The position numbers and the translations under genes are program-made. Shown piece by piece: positions 18,421 to 26,867 of a stretch of DNA of 40,985 bases. The DNA is taken from the NCBI GenBank assembly GCA_017983495.1, contig JAGOBH010000014.1, positions 1 through 40,985 of the forward strand, read 5' to 3'. Numbering within the stretch: the first letter of the stretch is position 1; each line of letters begins with the position of its first letter. Below the pieces are notes generated by a model that did not search any database, was not told where the DNA came from, and was given only the letters and a program-made list of their open reading frames with translations. The DNA comes from Pyrinomonadaceae bacterium (GTDB lineage Bacteria; Acidobacteriota; Blastocatellia; Pyrinomonadales; Pyrinomonadaceae).

Positions 18421-19303
18421 ACCAGCGCGAAAGCACCGTGCGATCCGTACCGGCTGGAAGACAGAGTACGTTCGCTCCTTCGTCCTCTGCCTTAAATCCG
18501 TCGATCTGCACCAGTTTGAAAGTGCGTTCGTCAATTGCGAAGAAATCGTAGTCAGCTTTTCCTCGAATATATTTGATCAAGTCATTCGGTAGGTAGTCGA
18601 ATCCGCGGGAGGTCGCCAGAGCCATTTCGACCTCAAGGATCGGCAGGTTCTGTTGCTCAAACAGTCTTGAGGCACCCTTGAGCATCATCAATTCGGCTCC
18701 CTCGATGTCCATTTTGACAACTCGAACGTCGTTCGTGCCGGTCTCCTCCAGGTACGAGTCGAGCGTGATCATCCGGCTTGTGTAACTCCGAAAATCGAAG
18801 TGTCCAAATGTCGCTATCGATGCATGGCCATCGGGCAAGTCGTCGAAAATGTGCAGTTCGATGTCCTTTTCCTCATCTCCAAGTGCGAGGTTATTGAGGC
18901 GAACGTTTTGCGGCTCGTTCAGTCCGACATTCTCGGTCAAATGTTCAAAGATCGGAGGCACAGGCTCAAAGGCATGAACAACGCCATTGCCCCCTACGAG
19001 CCGTTGGAACAGCGTCGTATACCAACCCATATTTGCCCCGATATCGAGACAAACGTCGCCCGGGCGAACAAGTGCCCGAAATACCTCGGTTATCGCCTCT
19101 TCATATTCACCAAGGTAATAAATGTAGCGGTAAGAGGTGTTCGCGGTGTTAACGATCAACTTTCGCCCGTCGGTTGTCTGCACTTCGAGCCGTTCCGGCA
19201 AGTCAGATGTGAGGCCTAACGCCAACTCCGCAAGCCGATACTTGCCCTTCCTAATCGGTGTATTCAGCGTGTAGTGCCGAATTAAACTTTGGACCAGACT
19301 CAT
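18413..19303 (-). CDS. FkbM family methyltransferase (minus strand inside the locus)
   Basis: The 296-residue protein carries an FkbM-type SAM-dependent methyltransferase domain. Motif I is DVCLDIGANMGWYT, followed by VVHAFEPVP and later VRVVKMDIEGAELMMLKGA, the pair typical of FkbM proteins. These enzymes O-methylate sugars and other small substrates. It is the only minus-strand gene between mutS and the PQQ-propeller gene, so it must be expressed separately from the operons around it. No Shine-Dalgarno sequence is evident before the ATG at 19303. A second FkbM gene is at 24240-25046, but the two proteins are only distantly alike. Confidence 0.87.
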   Translation of the reverse strand: MSLVQSLIRHYTLNTPIRKGKYRLAELALGLTSDLPERLEVQTTDGRKLIVNTANTSYRYIYYLGEYEEAITEVFRALVRPGDVCLDIGANMGWYTTLFQRLVGGNGVVHAFEPVPPIFEHLTENVGLNEPQNVRLNNLALGDEEKDIELHIFDDLPDGHASIATFGHFDFRSYTSRMITLDSYLEETGTNDVRVVKMDIEGAELMMLKGASRLFEQQNLPILEVEMALATSRGFDYLPNDLIKYIRGKADYDFFAIDERTFKLVQIDGFKAEDEGANVLCLPAGTDRTVLSRWFS

Positions 19304-19456
19304 ATTGTGATCATCGATGCCGCTGAACAGTTAGGCTTACCAAACCTGTGTCGGGCACAACCAATAGTAACAAACCGCAATACGTTCTCGATAATCAGCG
19401 TTGAGAATCGTCATTTTTAGGGACAGCGATTGCGGGTCGAAAACTCGGACACGTAT

Positions 19457-19485
19457 TTGCCGTATCTTTTATAACGAACGATAAT
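19457..19485 (+). promoter_or_regulatory. probable promoter for the second half of the locus
   Basis: TTGCCG (19457-19462) and GATAAT (19480-19485) are 17 nt apart, about 90 nt before the polymerase start codon. The 270-nt gap after the divergent FkbM gene is the largest inside the locus, so a new plus-strand transcript is expected here. Confidence 0.45.
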
Positions 19486-19573
19486 AGGGGTTTGTGGAGC
19501 GATGCGGAAGCGCTCAGATCGTTGATATATCTGTTGCAAAGCAGCGCAACGGTGCCGAGTTTTTTTGGAGTAA

Positions 19574-21100
19574 ATGTCGTCTTACAGAATGGACAATCAG
19601 GGTCTGCGACCAACGGGACGCGGCAATCTGCTGATCCCGATCCTCCTCCTTTGGGGTGTCGGAGCGGTACTCCTGTTTTCGTTCGTTTGGTATGAGAACG
19701 GCCTGAGCGATTCGATCAAGGGGTTTTACCTGTTGCCGTGGGTCGCGTTTGCCGGAATCGCGGTATTGGCACCGACGGCGTATCTCGCTTACAAAGGCCG
19801 TTTCGACCCATTTCATCCGCTGACGTTTGCGGCATGGTCGTACGTATTTCCGGCGTTTGTCGTTGGCGGAGTGATCATCGCGTTCGACCTCGTAAATCCG
19901 TTCTTTATGTCGTTCATCGACGACCCGAAATACAATCTTCCGCTGAGTCTGGTATATGTTGCGATCGGGTTTATTGGCTTGACCGTTGGGTTCTTTTTAC
20001 CTATCGGCCGCTTTATCTCGGATAAGATCGAACCACGATTACCGAAATGGCAGTGGACGCCGCATCAGGTTTGGGTCCCGGGTGTAATGCTGATGATCGC
20101 GGGTATTGGCGTTAACCTGATCGGGTTTGTTCAGGGGATCATGGGCTATCAGCGCCTGAACGAAGTCGGCATCTTCGACGCATCGCTGTTCTTTTTGTTG
20201 ACACTTTTGTCCGAAGGCTCGATGATGCTCTGGCTCGCAGTTTTTGGGTCGAAAGAAAAGCATGGCACCTATTACCTGATCTTCGCACTGCTCGTCATCA
20301 TGATTCCTTTGAGGATGGCTCTGTTGGGAAGCCGCGGCAGTTTGCTCGTAAGCGTCTTGATCGTCGCAATGGCGTTCCAATATTCAGGGCGGCGGTTGCG
20401 ATTTCGTTCGACTGTCCTACTAGGTGTAGGATTGATACTTGCTGTATTTATTGGGATTATTTACGGTACGTCATTCCGTAACATCAAGGGGTCAGAATCA
20501 CGTATCGACGCCGGCGATTATGTTGGACAGGTCGGTGCAACACTGGATTATTTATCCACCGAGGATCCGGTCGTGCTATTGCAAAGCAGCTCTCAGGCAC
20601 TTGCCGATCGAATCGAAAATTTAAGCTCGCTCGCTGTTGTCGTCGCAAATTACGAGCGCCTTGCTCCTTATGAAGAGAGCTATCGTCTTGAGAACAACAT
20701 CGTCAACGATACCTTGACATCGTTCATACCGCGATTTATCTGGAACGACAAGCCTCCGACGTCTGACGCCCGAGCTTACAGCGATCTATACTTTAATTAC
20801 GGCGAAAACTCATTTGCGATCTCGCCGTTTGGCGACCTCGTCCGTAATTTTGGCCCGATCGGCATACCGCTGGGGATGCTATTGTTAGGTATATATTTAC
20901 GGATAATACATGCAACGCTGATCGACACGGCAAATCCGGCAATGTGGAAGAAAGTCGCTTATTTTCCACTATTGACGCTTGTTTCGTACGAAGGATTTTA
21001 TGCGACAATATTTCCGTCGATCGTCAGAACCGCATTCATACTTGTAGTGAGCCTGTTCCTCGTAAATTTGCTCGCGAAACGCATCAAGAAGACGAGTTGA
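19574..21100 (+). CDS. wzy: O-antigen/oligosaccharide repeat unit polymerase (Wzy-like)
   Basis: The 508-residue protein is polytopic, with about 11-12 hydrophobic segments and a long hydrophilic loop at roughly 300-410. That loop carries PRFIWNDKP (386-394), a motif recurrent in bacterial oligosaccharide polymerases, followed by GDLVRNFGPIGIPLG. It would join repeat units in the periplasm. Wzy proteins diverge strongly, so the call rests on topology, this motif and the presence of Wzx, Wzc-like and Wza-like partners. The ATG at 19574 has GGAG only 3 nt upstream, which is tight. The ATG at 19589 is an alternative with better spacing. Confidence 0.82.
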   Translation: MSSYRMDNQGLRPTGRGNLLIPILLLWGVGAVLLFSFVWYENGLSDSIKGFYLLPWVAFAGIAVLAPTAYLAYKGRFDPFHPLTFAAWSYVFPAFVVGGVIIAFDLVNPFFMSFIDDPKYNLPLSLVYVAIGFIGLTVGFFLPIGRFISDKIEPRLPKWQWTPHQVWVPGVMLMIAGIGVNLIGFVQGIMGYQRLNEVGIFDASLFFLLTLLSEGSMMLWLAVFGSKEKHGTYYLIFALLVIMIPLRMALLGSRGSLLVSVLIVAMAFQYSGRRLRFRSTVLLGVGLILAVFIGIIYGTSFRNIKGSESRIDAGDYVGQVGATLDYLSTEDPVVLLQSSSQALADRIENLSSLAVVVANYERLAPYEESYRLENNIVNDTLTSFIPRFIWNDKPPTSDARAYSDLYFNYGENSFAISPFGDLVRNFGPIGIPLGMLLLGIYLRIIHATLIDTANPAMWKKVAYFPLLTLVSYEGFYATIFPSIVRTAFILVVSLFLVNLLAKRIKKTS

Positions 21101-21121
21101 CGTGTTGAACATGACCACTTT

Positions 21122-22123
21122 ATGAAAAAGGTAGTATTCACAAACGGGTGTTTCGACTTACTGCACCCCGGCCATATTGACCTTCTTCGGCGGGCCAGGG
21201 CACTCGGCGATAAACTTATCGTGGGAATCAACAGCGACCGCTCAATTGCCCGGATAAAAGGAGACGGACGACCATTTGTCGATCAGGAGTCGAGACGTGC
21301 AGTATTGCTTGGGCTCGAATCGGTCGATGAAGTGGAGATATTTGACGAGACAACGCCCGCGGCACTGATCGAGCGGATCGGTCCGGATGTGCTGGTCAAG
21401 GGAGGCGACTGGCCTATCAGTGACATCGTCGGAGCCGAAACCGTTTTGGCCCGCGGCGGGGAAGTCCAATCGTTACCATTGGTTGAGGGATTTTCGTCGA
21501 GCGGGATCGTCGACCGTATCCGGGCGATAAATAAGGTTGAGTCTCACATAGAGAACGACGATCACGTTACTCGTTCGATAGCCGAACATAACGAGCTATT
21601 CGCACAGATCGCCGCCACCCAGCTCGATATTATTCGCGAATGTGCCGACATTCTCGCCGACACATTTGAACGTGGTAACAAGGTACTTGTTTGCGGTAAT
21701 GGCGGTAGTGCTGCCGACGCTCAGCACATCGCGGCCGAGTTTGTCGGCAGATATGAAACAGAACGCCGTTCACTGCCGTCAATTGCGTTGACGACCGATA
21801 CATCGGCTTTGACCGCAATTTCGAACGATTATGGATTTGAACGCGTGTTTGCCCGACAGGTCGAAGGCTTGGCCGTCAGCGGCGATTGCCTGATCGCGAT
21901 CAGCACCAGCGGGAATTCACCAAACGTCATTGCCGCCGTAATGGAAGCACGCAGCCACGGGTGCCGGGTTATCGGGTTGACTGGCAAAAACGGCAAGAAA
22001 CTCGCTGGTCTATCAGACGCATGTGTCTTGGTGCCTTCCACCAGAACCGCACGTATTCAGGAAACTCACATCACGATCGCTCATATTTGGTGCGAGGCCG
22101 TGGATCAACGAATTAGCAAGTAA
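21122..22123 (+). CDS. fused heptose-1-phosphate adenylyltransferase (RfaE2) and sedoheptulose-7-phosphate isomerase (GmhA)
   Basis: The 333-residue protein has two domains. Residues 1 to about 135 are a cytidylyltransferase-like RfaE2 domain, with TNGCFDLLHPGH (HxGH at 15-18), VGINSDRS and GFSSSGIVDRI near the end. It would attach AMP to heptose-1-phosphate. Residues about 150-333 are a SIS-fold GmhA domain, with GNGGSAADAQH (192-202) and STSGNSPNV. It would isomerise sedoheptulose-7-phosphate to D-glycero-D-manno-heptose-7-phosphate. The first and last-but-one steps of the pathway are thus on one chain, whereas E. coli HldE fuses kinase and adenylyltransferase. The kinase is the next gene, overlapping by 1 nt (TAATG). 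Confidence 0.92.
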   Translation: MKKVVFTNGCFDLLHPGHIDLLRRARALGDKLIVGINSDRSIARIKGDGRPFVDQESRRAVLLGLESVDEVEIFDETTPAALIERIGPDVLVKGGDWPISDIVGAETVLARGGEVQSLPLVEGFSSSGIVDRIRAINKVESHIENDDHVTRSIAEHNELFAQIAATQLDIIRECADILADTFERGNKVLVCGNGGSAADAQHIAAEFVGRYETERRSLPSIALTTDTSALTAISNDYGFERVFARQVEGLAVSGDCLIAISTSGNSPNVIAAVMEARSHGCRVIGLTGKNGKKLAGLSDACVLVPSTRTARIQETHITIAHIWCEAVDQRISK

Positions 22124-23076
22124 TGACCGAATTAGATTTCACAAATGTAAAGATACTCGTCGTCGGCGACGTAATGCTCGACCGCTATTGGTGGGGATCA
22201 GTAGACCGAATTTCGCCCGAGGCTCCGGTGCCGGTTGTCAGGCTCGGCCGGACAAGCAACGCCGCCGGTGGTGCTGCCAATGTGGCGGCGAATATTGCCG
22301 GACTTGGTGCATCGGTAATCCTCGTTGGTATTACCGGCGAGGATGCGGAAGCGGAACTACTCAGAGGTATCGTGAGCGAAAACCCTCTAATCGTTTGCCG
22401 CTTCATCGCCCTCGAAAGCCGCGAAACGACAGTGAAAACGCGGATCGTTGCCCATAATCAACAAGTAGTTCGCCTCGATCAGGAAACGACCTCTCAGATC
22501 GGGCTTTCCGAAGCCGAATCTATTCTCAAGCAGATAATTCCGATGATCGCGTCGATTGACGTTCTGGTTATCTCCGATTACGCGAAAGGCTTTCTCACTC
22601 CGGAGATCACCCAAAAGCTGATTTATCTGGCCAGGAGCAACGGCAAACCAGTTCTCATTGACCCAAAGGGAAAAGATTATTCTAAATATTCCGGAGCTAC
22701 GCTTCTGACCCCAAACAAACAAGAGGCCGCCGAGGCTACGGCGCTTAATCCAGGAACCCCCGATCTTGTTGACCGTTCCGGCGAGATTCTCATGCGGAGC
22801 CTAAACCTCGAAGCCCTCTTGATCACTCGTGGCGAGGAAGGCATGACACTTTTACAAAACGGGCACGAGCATCGCCATTTAGCCGCGACAGCACGTAAAG
22901 TCTTTGATGTGACCGGTGCCGGCGATACGGTGATCGCAACGATGTCCGTCGCATTGGGAAGCGGATTGGATTTCTATCAGGCAGCCGAAATCGCGAATCT
23001 AGCCGCCGGTCTGGTGGTCGAGACGGTTGGCACGACACCCGTCACGGGTAAAATGTTGACGGATGAGAACCAGTAG
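22123..23076 (+). CDS. D-glycero-beta-D-manno-heptose-7-phosphate kinase (RfaE1/HldA)
   Basis: The 317-residue PfkB/ribokinase-fold enzyme phosphorylates heptose-7-phosphate at C1. It begins with ILVVGDVMLDRYWWGSVDRISPEAPVPV, strongly diagnostic of RfaE domain I. The ribokinase signature DVTGAGDTV has the catalytic Asp at 268. A glycine-rich substrate segment AAGGAANVAANIAGLG lies near residue 46. It is a stand-alone kinase lacking the adenylyltransferase domain, which sits in the preceding gene. The 1-nt overlap of stop and start (TAATG at 22121) implies coupled translation. Confidence 0.93.
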   Translation: MTELDFTNVKILVVGDVMLDRYWWGSVDRISPEAPVPVVRLGRTSNAAGGAANVAANIAGLGASVILVGITGEDAEAELLRGIVSENPLIVCRFIALESRETTVKTRIVAHNQQVVRLDQETTSQIGLSEAESILKQIIPMIASIDVLVISDYAKGFLTPEITQKLIYLARSNGKPVLIDPKGKDYSKYSGATLLTPNKQEAAEATALNPGTPDLVDRSGEILMRSLNLEALLITRGEEGMTLLQNGHEHRHLAATARKVFDVTGAGDTVIATMSVALGSGLDFYQAAEIANLAAGLVVETVGTTPVTGKMLTDENQ

Positions 23077-23092
23077 ATAAGATCTGATAGTT

Positions 23093-24229
23093 ATGCCATC
23101 TCGATCTGGGAAAACCACACAACACAAGGTCCTGGTCTATCTATTCGGTTCGCTCGGTGACACGATAGTTGCAATCCCGGCCTTGCGCGCGGTCCGCAGG
23201 CATTTTAGCGAAGCCGAGATCGTTTTGCTGCAAAATGTCCAGAAAGGCAATATTGTAAGTGCATCTGAGGTAATACCTTCTGACCTTATCGACCGATATC
23301 TTGATTACACTAGCGAAACAAGCGGCTCTGGCAAATTGCAAAGCTTTTATCGGCTATGGAAAACGACGCGGGGCGAACAGTTTGACGCAGTTGTATATCT
23401 AGTTATTAGCGAACGTCCGTCACTTTCTGTTCACCGCGATAAACTCTTTTTTCGTTCTTGCGGCATCAGCGAGTCCTATGGCTTCCACCCATTTTCGACG
23501 GATGAGTTGTATCCTTCAGATGCGAACGGGCATCCATCATTTACGGAGCACGAGGCGGTTCGCAAGTTGAACCGTCTTGAACTTGATGGGATCAGCCCCA
23601 TCCCGGAAATAGACCTTCGGCAGCCGCTGATGACGTTTCAAAAGGAGGATCTCGAACAAACTGGAATTTGGCTTGCGAGTCAGAGAGTAAAACCGGGATC
23701 GCGTCTGATCGCGATCGCTCCTGGATGTAAGACCCACGCAAATGACTGGCCGCTGGACAGATTTATCGAAGTAGGAAGACGATTGATCTCAGAAGAGAAT
23801 TGCGAGATCTTGATCGTTGGCGGAAAAGCGGAATTTGACCTCGGCGAAGAAATGGTTGCCGCCTGGAAGTGCGGGATCAACGCCGCGGGAAAATTCACCG
23901 TTCCGCAATCGGGCACGCTGCTTTCGATGTGCGATTTTTACGTTGGGCTCGACACGGGAACGACCCATCTTGCGGCGGCTGTCGGCACGCCGTGTTTTGC
24001 CCTTTATGGAGAACGTAACAACCCAGGGCACTGGTTTCCTCTCGGCGACTCGCACACGGTCGTTTTCCATCGGGTAGAATGTGCCGGCTGCCGATTGCCC
24101 GAGTGTCTCGTAACTGATCATCCGTGCATGAACGGCATTTCCGTCGATTCTGTCTGGAAAAGTTTGACGGCCTTTGCGTCTAAAATTAACAAAGGTCAAA
24201 CTAGTGAGATCGAAGTTATTCCCGTTTAG
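23093..24229 (+). CDS. family 9 glycosyltransferase (heptosyltransferase-like)
   Basis: The 378-residue GT-B protein matches the ADP-heptose:LPS heptosyltransferase family. The N-terminal LFGSLGDTIVAIPALRAVR and the C-terminal IAIAPGCKTHANDWPLDRF and DFYVGLDTGTTHLAAAVGTPCFALYG are the GT9 blocks. A cysteine-containing segment near the C-terminus (ECAGCRLPEC) resembles that of other GT9 proteins. Its place directly after the heptose synthesis genes supports an ADP-heptose donor. It lies 16 nt after the kinase and 10 nt before an FkbM methyltransferase gene. Confidence 0.9.
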   Translation: MPSRSGKTTQHKVLVYLFGSLGDTIVAIPALRAVRRHFSEAEIVLLQNVQKGNIVSASEVIPSDLIDRYLDYTSETSGSGKLQSFYRLWKTTRGEQFDAVVYLVISERPSLSVHRDKLFFRSCGISESYGFHPFSTDELYPSDANGHPSFTEHEAVRKLNRLELDGISPIPEIDLRQPLMTFQKEDLEQTGIWLASQRVKPGSRLIAIAPGCKTHANDWPLDRFIEVGRRLISEENCEILIVGGKAEFDLGEEMVAAWKCGINAAGKFTVPQSGTLLSMCDFYVGLDTGTTHLAAAVGTPCFALYGERNNPGHWFPLGDSHTVVFHRVECAGCRLPECLVTDHPCMNGISVDSVWKSLTAFASKINKGQTSEIEVIPV

Positions 24230-24239
24230 AGAGAAGCGA

Positions 24240-25046
24240 ATGAGTTTGCACAATAAAATTAAAGGCTTGCGTGAGGTCTGGGCGTTTGATAACCGGCTTT
24301 GGCTCGCTTTCACCAAAATACTTTTCCCGGGCGAAAACCTTCACGTTTACCGCTACAAGGGTCTCGATATCTTGACCGACCATCTCGGCGGAGACTCCAA
24401 TGGCGCGCGCGACGTCCTTACGTCCGAAATGTATCGCCGGTACATACCGAGGATGAAATTAACCGGCCCCGCAAATATATTGGACCTCGGAGCGAACAAC
24501 GGCGGCTTTCCGCTTCTACTCGCGAGTTGCGGCGTCTCGATGAAAAAGGTGGTCAGCGTAGAATTTAACCCTCAAACCTATACGCGCCTCCACTTCAATC
24601 TCACTCGTAACCTGGAATGCGAAGTAATTCCCCTAAATGCCGCTCTTTGCGGCGAAAGCACCAATCTCGAACTATCACTTGGGAACGGAAGTGTTTCCGA
24701 CAGTATCTATTCCGAGAGTAAATCGTCTGACCTAAAACTGTATAAGATTCAGGGAATGACTCTGGATGACCTATACAACACTTACTTCAAGGATGAGGTG
24801 ATTGATATCTGTAAGATCGATGTAGAAGAGGCGGAATTCGACGTCTTTCTAAATCCGTCGCACCAAAGCCTTAAGCAATGCCGGTACGTGATAATGGAGA
24901 TTCACGAGCGAAACGGGCGCAGATCGGAAGAAATTGTCCCGATAATCGAGAGCCTTGGATTCGAACGTCGTGCGCCGGATCCCGATGGTGACCCTTCCGT
25001 ACATTTTTTTTCCAATTCTATTGTTTTCGAACAAAAACCGTGCTAG
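24240..25046 (+). CDS. FkbM family methyltransferase
   Basis: The protein of about 268 residues has an FkbM-type SAM-binding fold. ANILDLGANNGGFPLLLA is motif I, VVSVEFNPQTYTRL follows, and EVIDICKIDVEEAEFDVF is the second family block. It likely O-methylates a sugar of the polymer. The ATG at 24240 was chosen because AGAGAAG precedes it. A longer frame from 24174 runs into the GT9 gene. It ends the heptose subcluster; 127 non-coding nt follow before the beta-helix gene. Confidence 0.85.
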   Translation: MSLHNKIKGLREVWAFDNRLWLAFTKILFPGENLHVYRYKGLDILTDHLGGDSNGARDVLTSEMYRRYIPRMKLTGPANILDLGANNGGFPLLLASCGVSMKKVVSVEFNPQTYTRLHFNLTRNLECEVIPLNAALCGESTNLELSLGNGSVSDSIYSESKSSDLKLYKIQGMTLDDLYNTYFKDEVIDICKIDVEEAEFDVFLNPSHQSLKQCRYVIMEIHERNGRRSEEIVPIIESLGFERRAPDPDGDPSVHFFSNSIVFEQKPC

Positions 25047-25117
25047 ATTGGCGCTGTTGATCCCAAAATAAAAGTATCTGTGGCGAAACCTCTAACGATG
25101 TGTGCTCTGGTCTGGCG

Positions 25118-25129
25118 ACTTTTAAAAGT
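25118..25129. promoter_or_regulatory. 12-bp perfect palindrome upstream of the beta-helix gene
   Basis: ACTTTTAAAAGT is a perfect palindrome 44 nt before the start codon at 25174. It could be an operator half-site pair, but no promoter boxes could be placed with confidence in this 127-nt gap. Confidence 0.25.
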
Positions 25130-25136
25130 TTAACCA

Positions 25137-25154
25137 AGATGCGATTGGGCATCT
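25137..25154 (+). promoter_or_regulatory. small leader hairpin before the beta-helix gene
   Basis: AGATGC and GCATCT form a 6-bp stem with a 6-nt loop, ending 9 nt before the strong AAGGAG ribosome-binding site (25164-25169). It could modulate translation or stabilise the mRNA end. Confidence 0.3.
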
Positions 25155-25173
25155 ATCTTGAAAAAGGAGATTT

Positions 25174-26742
25174 ATGAAGACACAATGCTCACTTCTGTCT
25201 ATACTCTTATGTTTATTTGTAATGGCGACCAACGCTTCAGCGCAAGGAACCGGATGTAGCGGCGGAAAGCGCGCTGGTATTTACTACACAGATTGTTTTC
25301 CAAAGAATCCTGCCGCTCCGGATGATACGGACAGGCTTCAGTTCGCAATTGATACTATAGTCGCCACGGTTGGGCCTGGAGGAGCCGTTAACACTGGTAG
25401 CGGAAAACTGATTTTCAACGAAGGCACATATGAAATAAGTAATGCACTCAAATTAAATTCAAATTTGATTCTTGAAGGGACGAGTTCCAGTATCGGTGCT
25501 ACTACAACATCGTCTAGGATCAATTTAACTGTTACAGCTAATACTGTGTTTAAGAGTGTGTTCTTAATCAACGGCGGAGTCGCGGAGGTTGCGATTCGCG
25601 ATCTCGGTTTATCGACCCCTCGCGGTCCTAATCAGACTGATCGACCTACCGCAGGAACCGTTGGCATCGAAGGATACAACACCAATCTGGTCACGTCTAG
25701 TGCGAACTTCCAATTTAGTAATTTGAACATAAGCGGTTTTGAAAAAGGAATCTATATTCATACATGGCAGAATCTGGACAAGTTCCAATTCGATAATGTT
25801 AGATTAGATCGCGCCAGTTTCATACATTGCGGCACTGCGATCGAACTTGATTCGTCCGACACAGGATGGACGATGAACAACATTAACATTGTATCCCGTA
25901 AGAATGACAATGGAATAAATATCATTAAAGGCGGGTATATTTCGATGAATTTAATCGTCGGAAACGGATACACGCCAACCGTGTGTAATCCTTGCACGCC
26001 CACGAACCAACCCATACCCGAATCGGGAACGTTCGTCAGAATACGTAAGCAAGGCGTCACAAGCATCCACAATTCAATCAGCGAGAACTTTGTTAAGTCT
26101 TTGGACATTGATACACCTGCGCGAGATCATCCGATTTTGCTCTCGAATAGTGATTGGGGTGACGCCGTTACGATCAACAACGCCATCGTGGTTTCTATGG
26201 CTAATATGTATGGGAATAACTGGAAAGTTTCCAATCCGGTCATTAAAGGTAAATCGAATGTCTTTTCCGTGGGCGATCGTTTTTGTTGGGACCTAAGTGA
26301 GCCAAGCGAGTTTTGTGCCAACAGCAAGTTTTTGGTTCAGGATACTGCGACCCTTCTGCAACAGAATGTCAGCTCGGAAAACGCCGAAGCTGATCTTTTG
26401 AAACCAGCTTTAAAGATCCAACAACCCGCGATAAATAAGATATTACTCGAATTAGGAAATTACACTCCTGATGGTGAATCTGTTTATAGATTGAAACGTG
26501 ATGGTATTGGCAGACTGAGTTTTACGTCTGACAAGCCTGCCATCTCTCCCTGGAAAGGCTACAATTTCGACGGTCCTGTGCGTTTGCAGAGTTATGAGCT
26601 CGCTATAATGGGTGGTCTCGGAACAGTGTCAAATGGTGACATGGTGTATTGTTCAAACTGTGCACCGAGCACTACACCGTGTCAAACGGGGGGAGGAGGA
26701 GCATTAGCGATTTTTGTGAATGGTCAATGGTCTTGTAAATAA
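25174..26742 (+). CDS. secreted parallel beta-helix protein (pectate-lyase-3/tailspike-like)
   Basis: The 522-residue protein begins with a clear signal peptide (LLSILLCLFVMATNASAQ). The segment DDTDRLQFAIDTIVATVG followed by GKLIFNEGTYEISNALKL is the N-terminal pattern of right-handed beta-helix polysaccharide-binding or cleaving proteins. Short Asn-rich strands (FSNLNISGFEKGIYIHTW) continue to about residue 350. The C-terminus has a separate module with CSNC, PCQTGGGGA and a final WSCK, four cysteines in about 35 residues. It could cleave, bind or modify the polymer made here. The DNA is visibly richer in A and T than its neighbours, and the gene has its own strong ribosome-binding site and terminator, which suggests separate acquisition. 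Catalytic residues cannot be assigned. Confidence 0.72.
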   Translation: MKTQCSLLSILLCLFVMATNASAQGTGCSGGKRAGIYYTDCFPKNPAAPDDTDRLQFAIDTIVATVGPGGAVNTGSGKLIFNEGTYEISNALKLNSNLILEGTSSSIGATTTSSRINLTVTANTVFKSVFLINGGVAEVAIRDLGLSTPRGPNQTDRPTAGTVGIEGYNTNLVTSSANFQFSNLNISGFEKGIYIHTWQNLDKFQFDNVRLDRASFIHCGTAIELDSSDTGWTMNNINIVSRKNDNGINIIKGGYISMNLIVGNGYTPTVCNPCTPTNQPIPESGTFVRIRKQGVTSIHNSISENFVKSLDIDTPARDHPILLSNSDWGDAVTINNAIVVSMANMYGNNWKVSNPVIKGKSNVFSVGDRFCWDLSEPSEFCANSKFLVQDTATLLQQNVSSENAEADLLKPALKIQQPAINKILLELGNYTPDGESVYRLKRDGIGRLSFTSDKPAISPWKGYNFDGPVRLQSYELAIMGGLGTVSNGDMVYCSNCAPSTTPCQTGGGGALAIFVNGQWSCK

Positions 26743-26777
26743 TTGGTTAAGAAGAATGTAATAGATTTGAGAGTTTT

Positions 26778-26817
26778 GAGCAGTCTAATTCGCTTTTAGT
26801 GAAAGGCTGCTCTTTTT
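26778..26817 (+). terminator. Rho-independent terminator after the beta-helix gene
   Basis: GAGCAG (26778-26783) pairs with CTGCTC (26807-26812), followed directly by five T. A second nested stem, TTCGC/GTGAA, lies inside the loop. It is 36 nt after the stop codon and 51 nt before the next start, so the beta-helix transcript is probably closed here. Confidence 0.75.
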
Positions 26818-26867
26818 GTACATTTCCGATTTTTGTTTTAGTGATTTTATTCGACACAAGATTGACA

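Noticed and set aside
19304..19573. Small gene or RNA in the 270-nt gap before the polymerase gene
   Set aside because: No open frame with a ribosome-binding site and no strong hairpin were found; a probable promoter is the only feature I could support.
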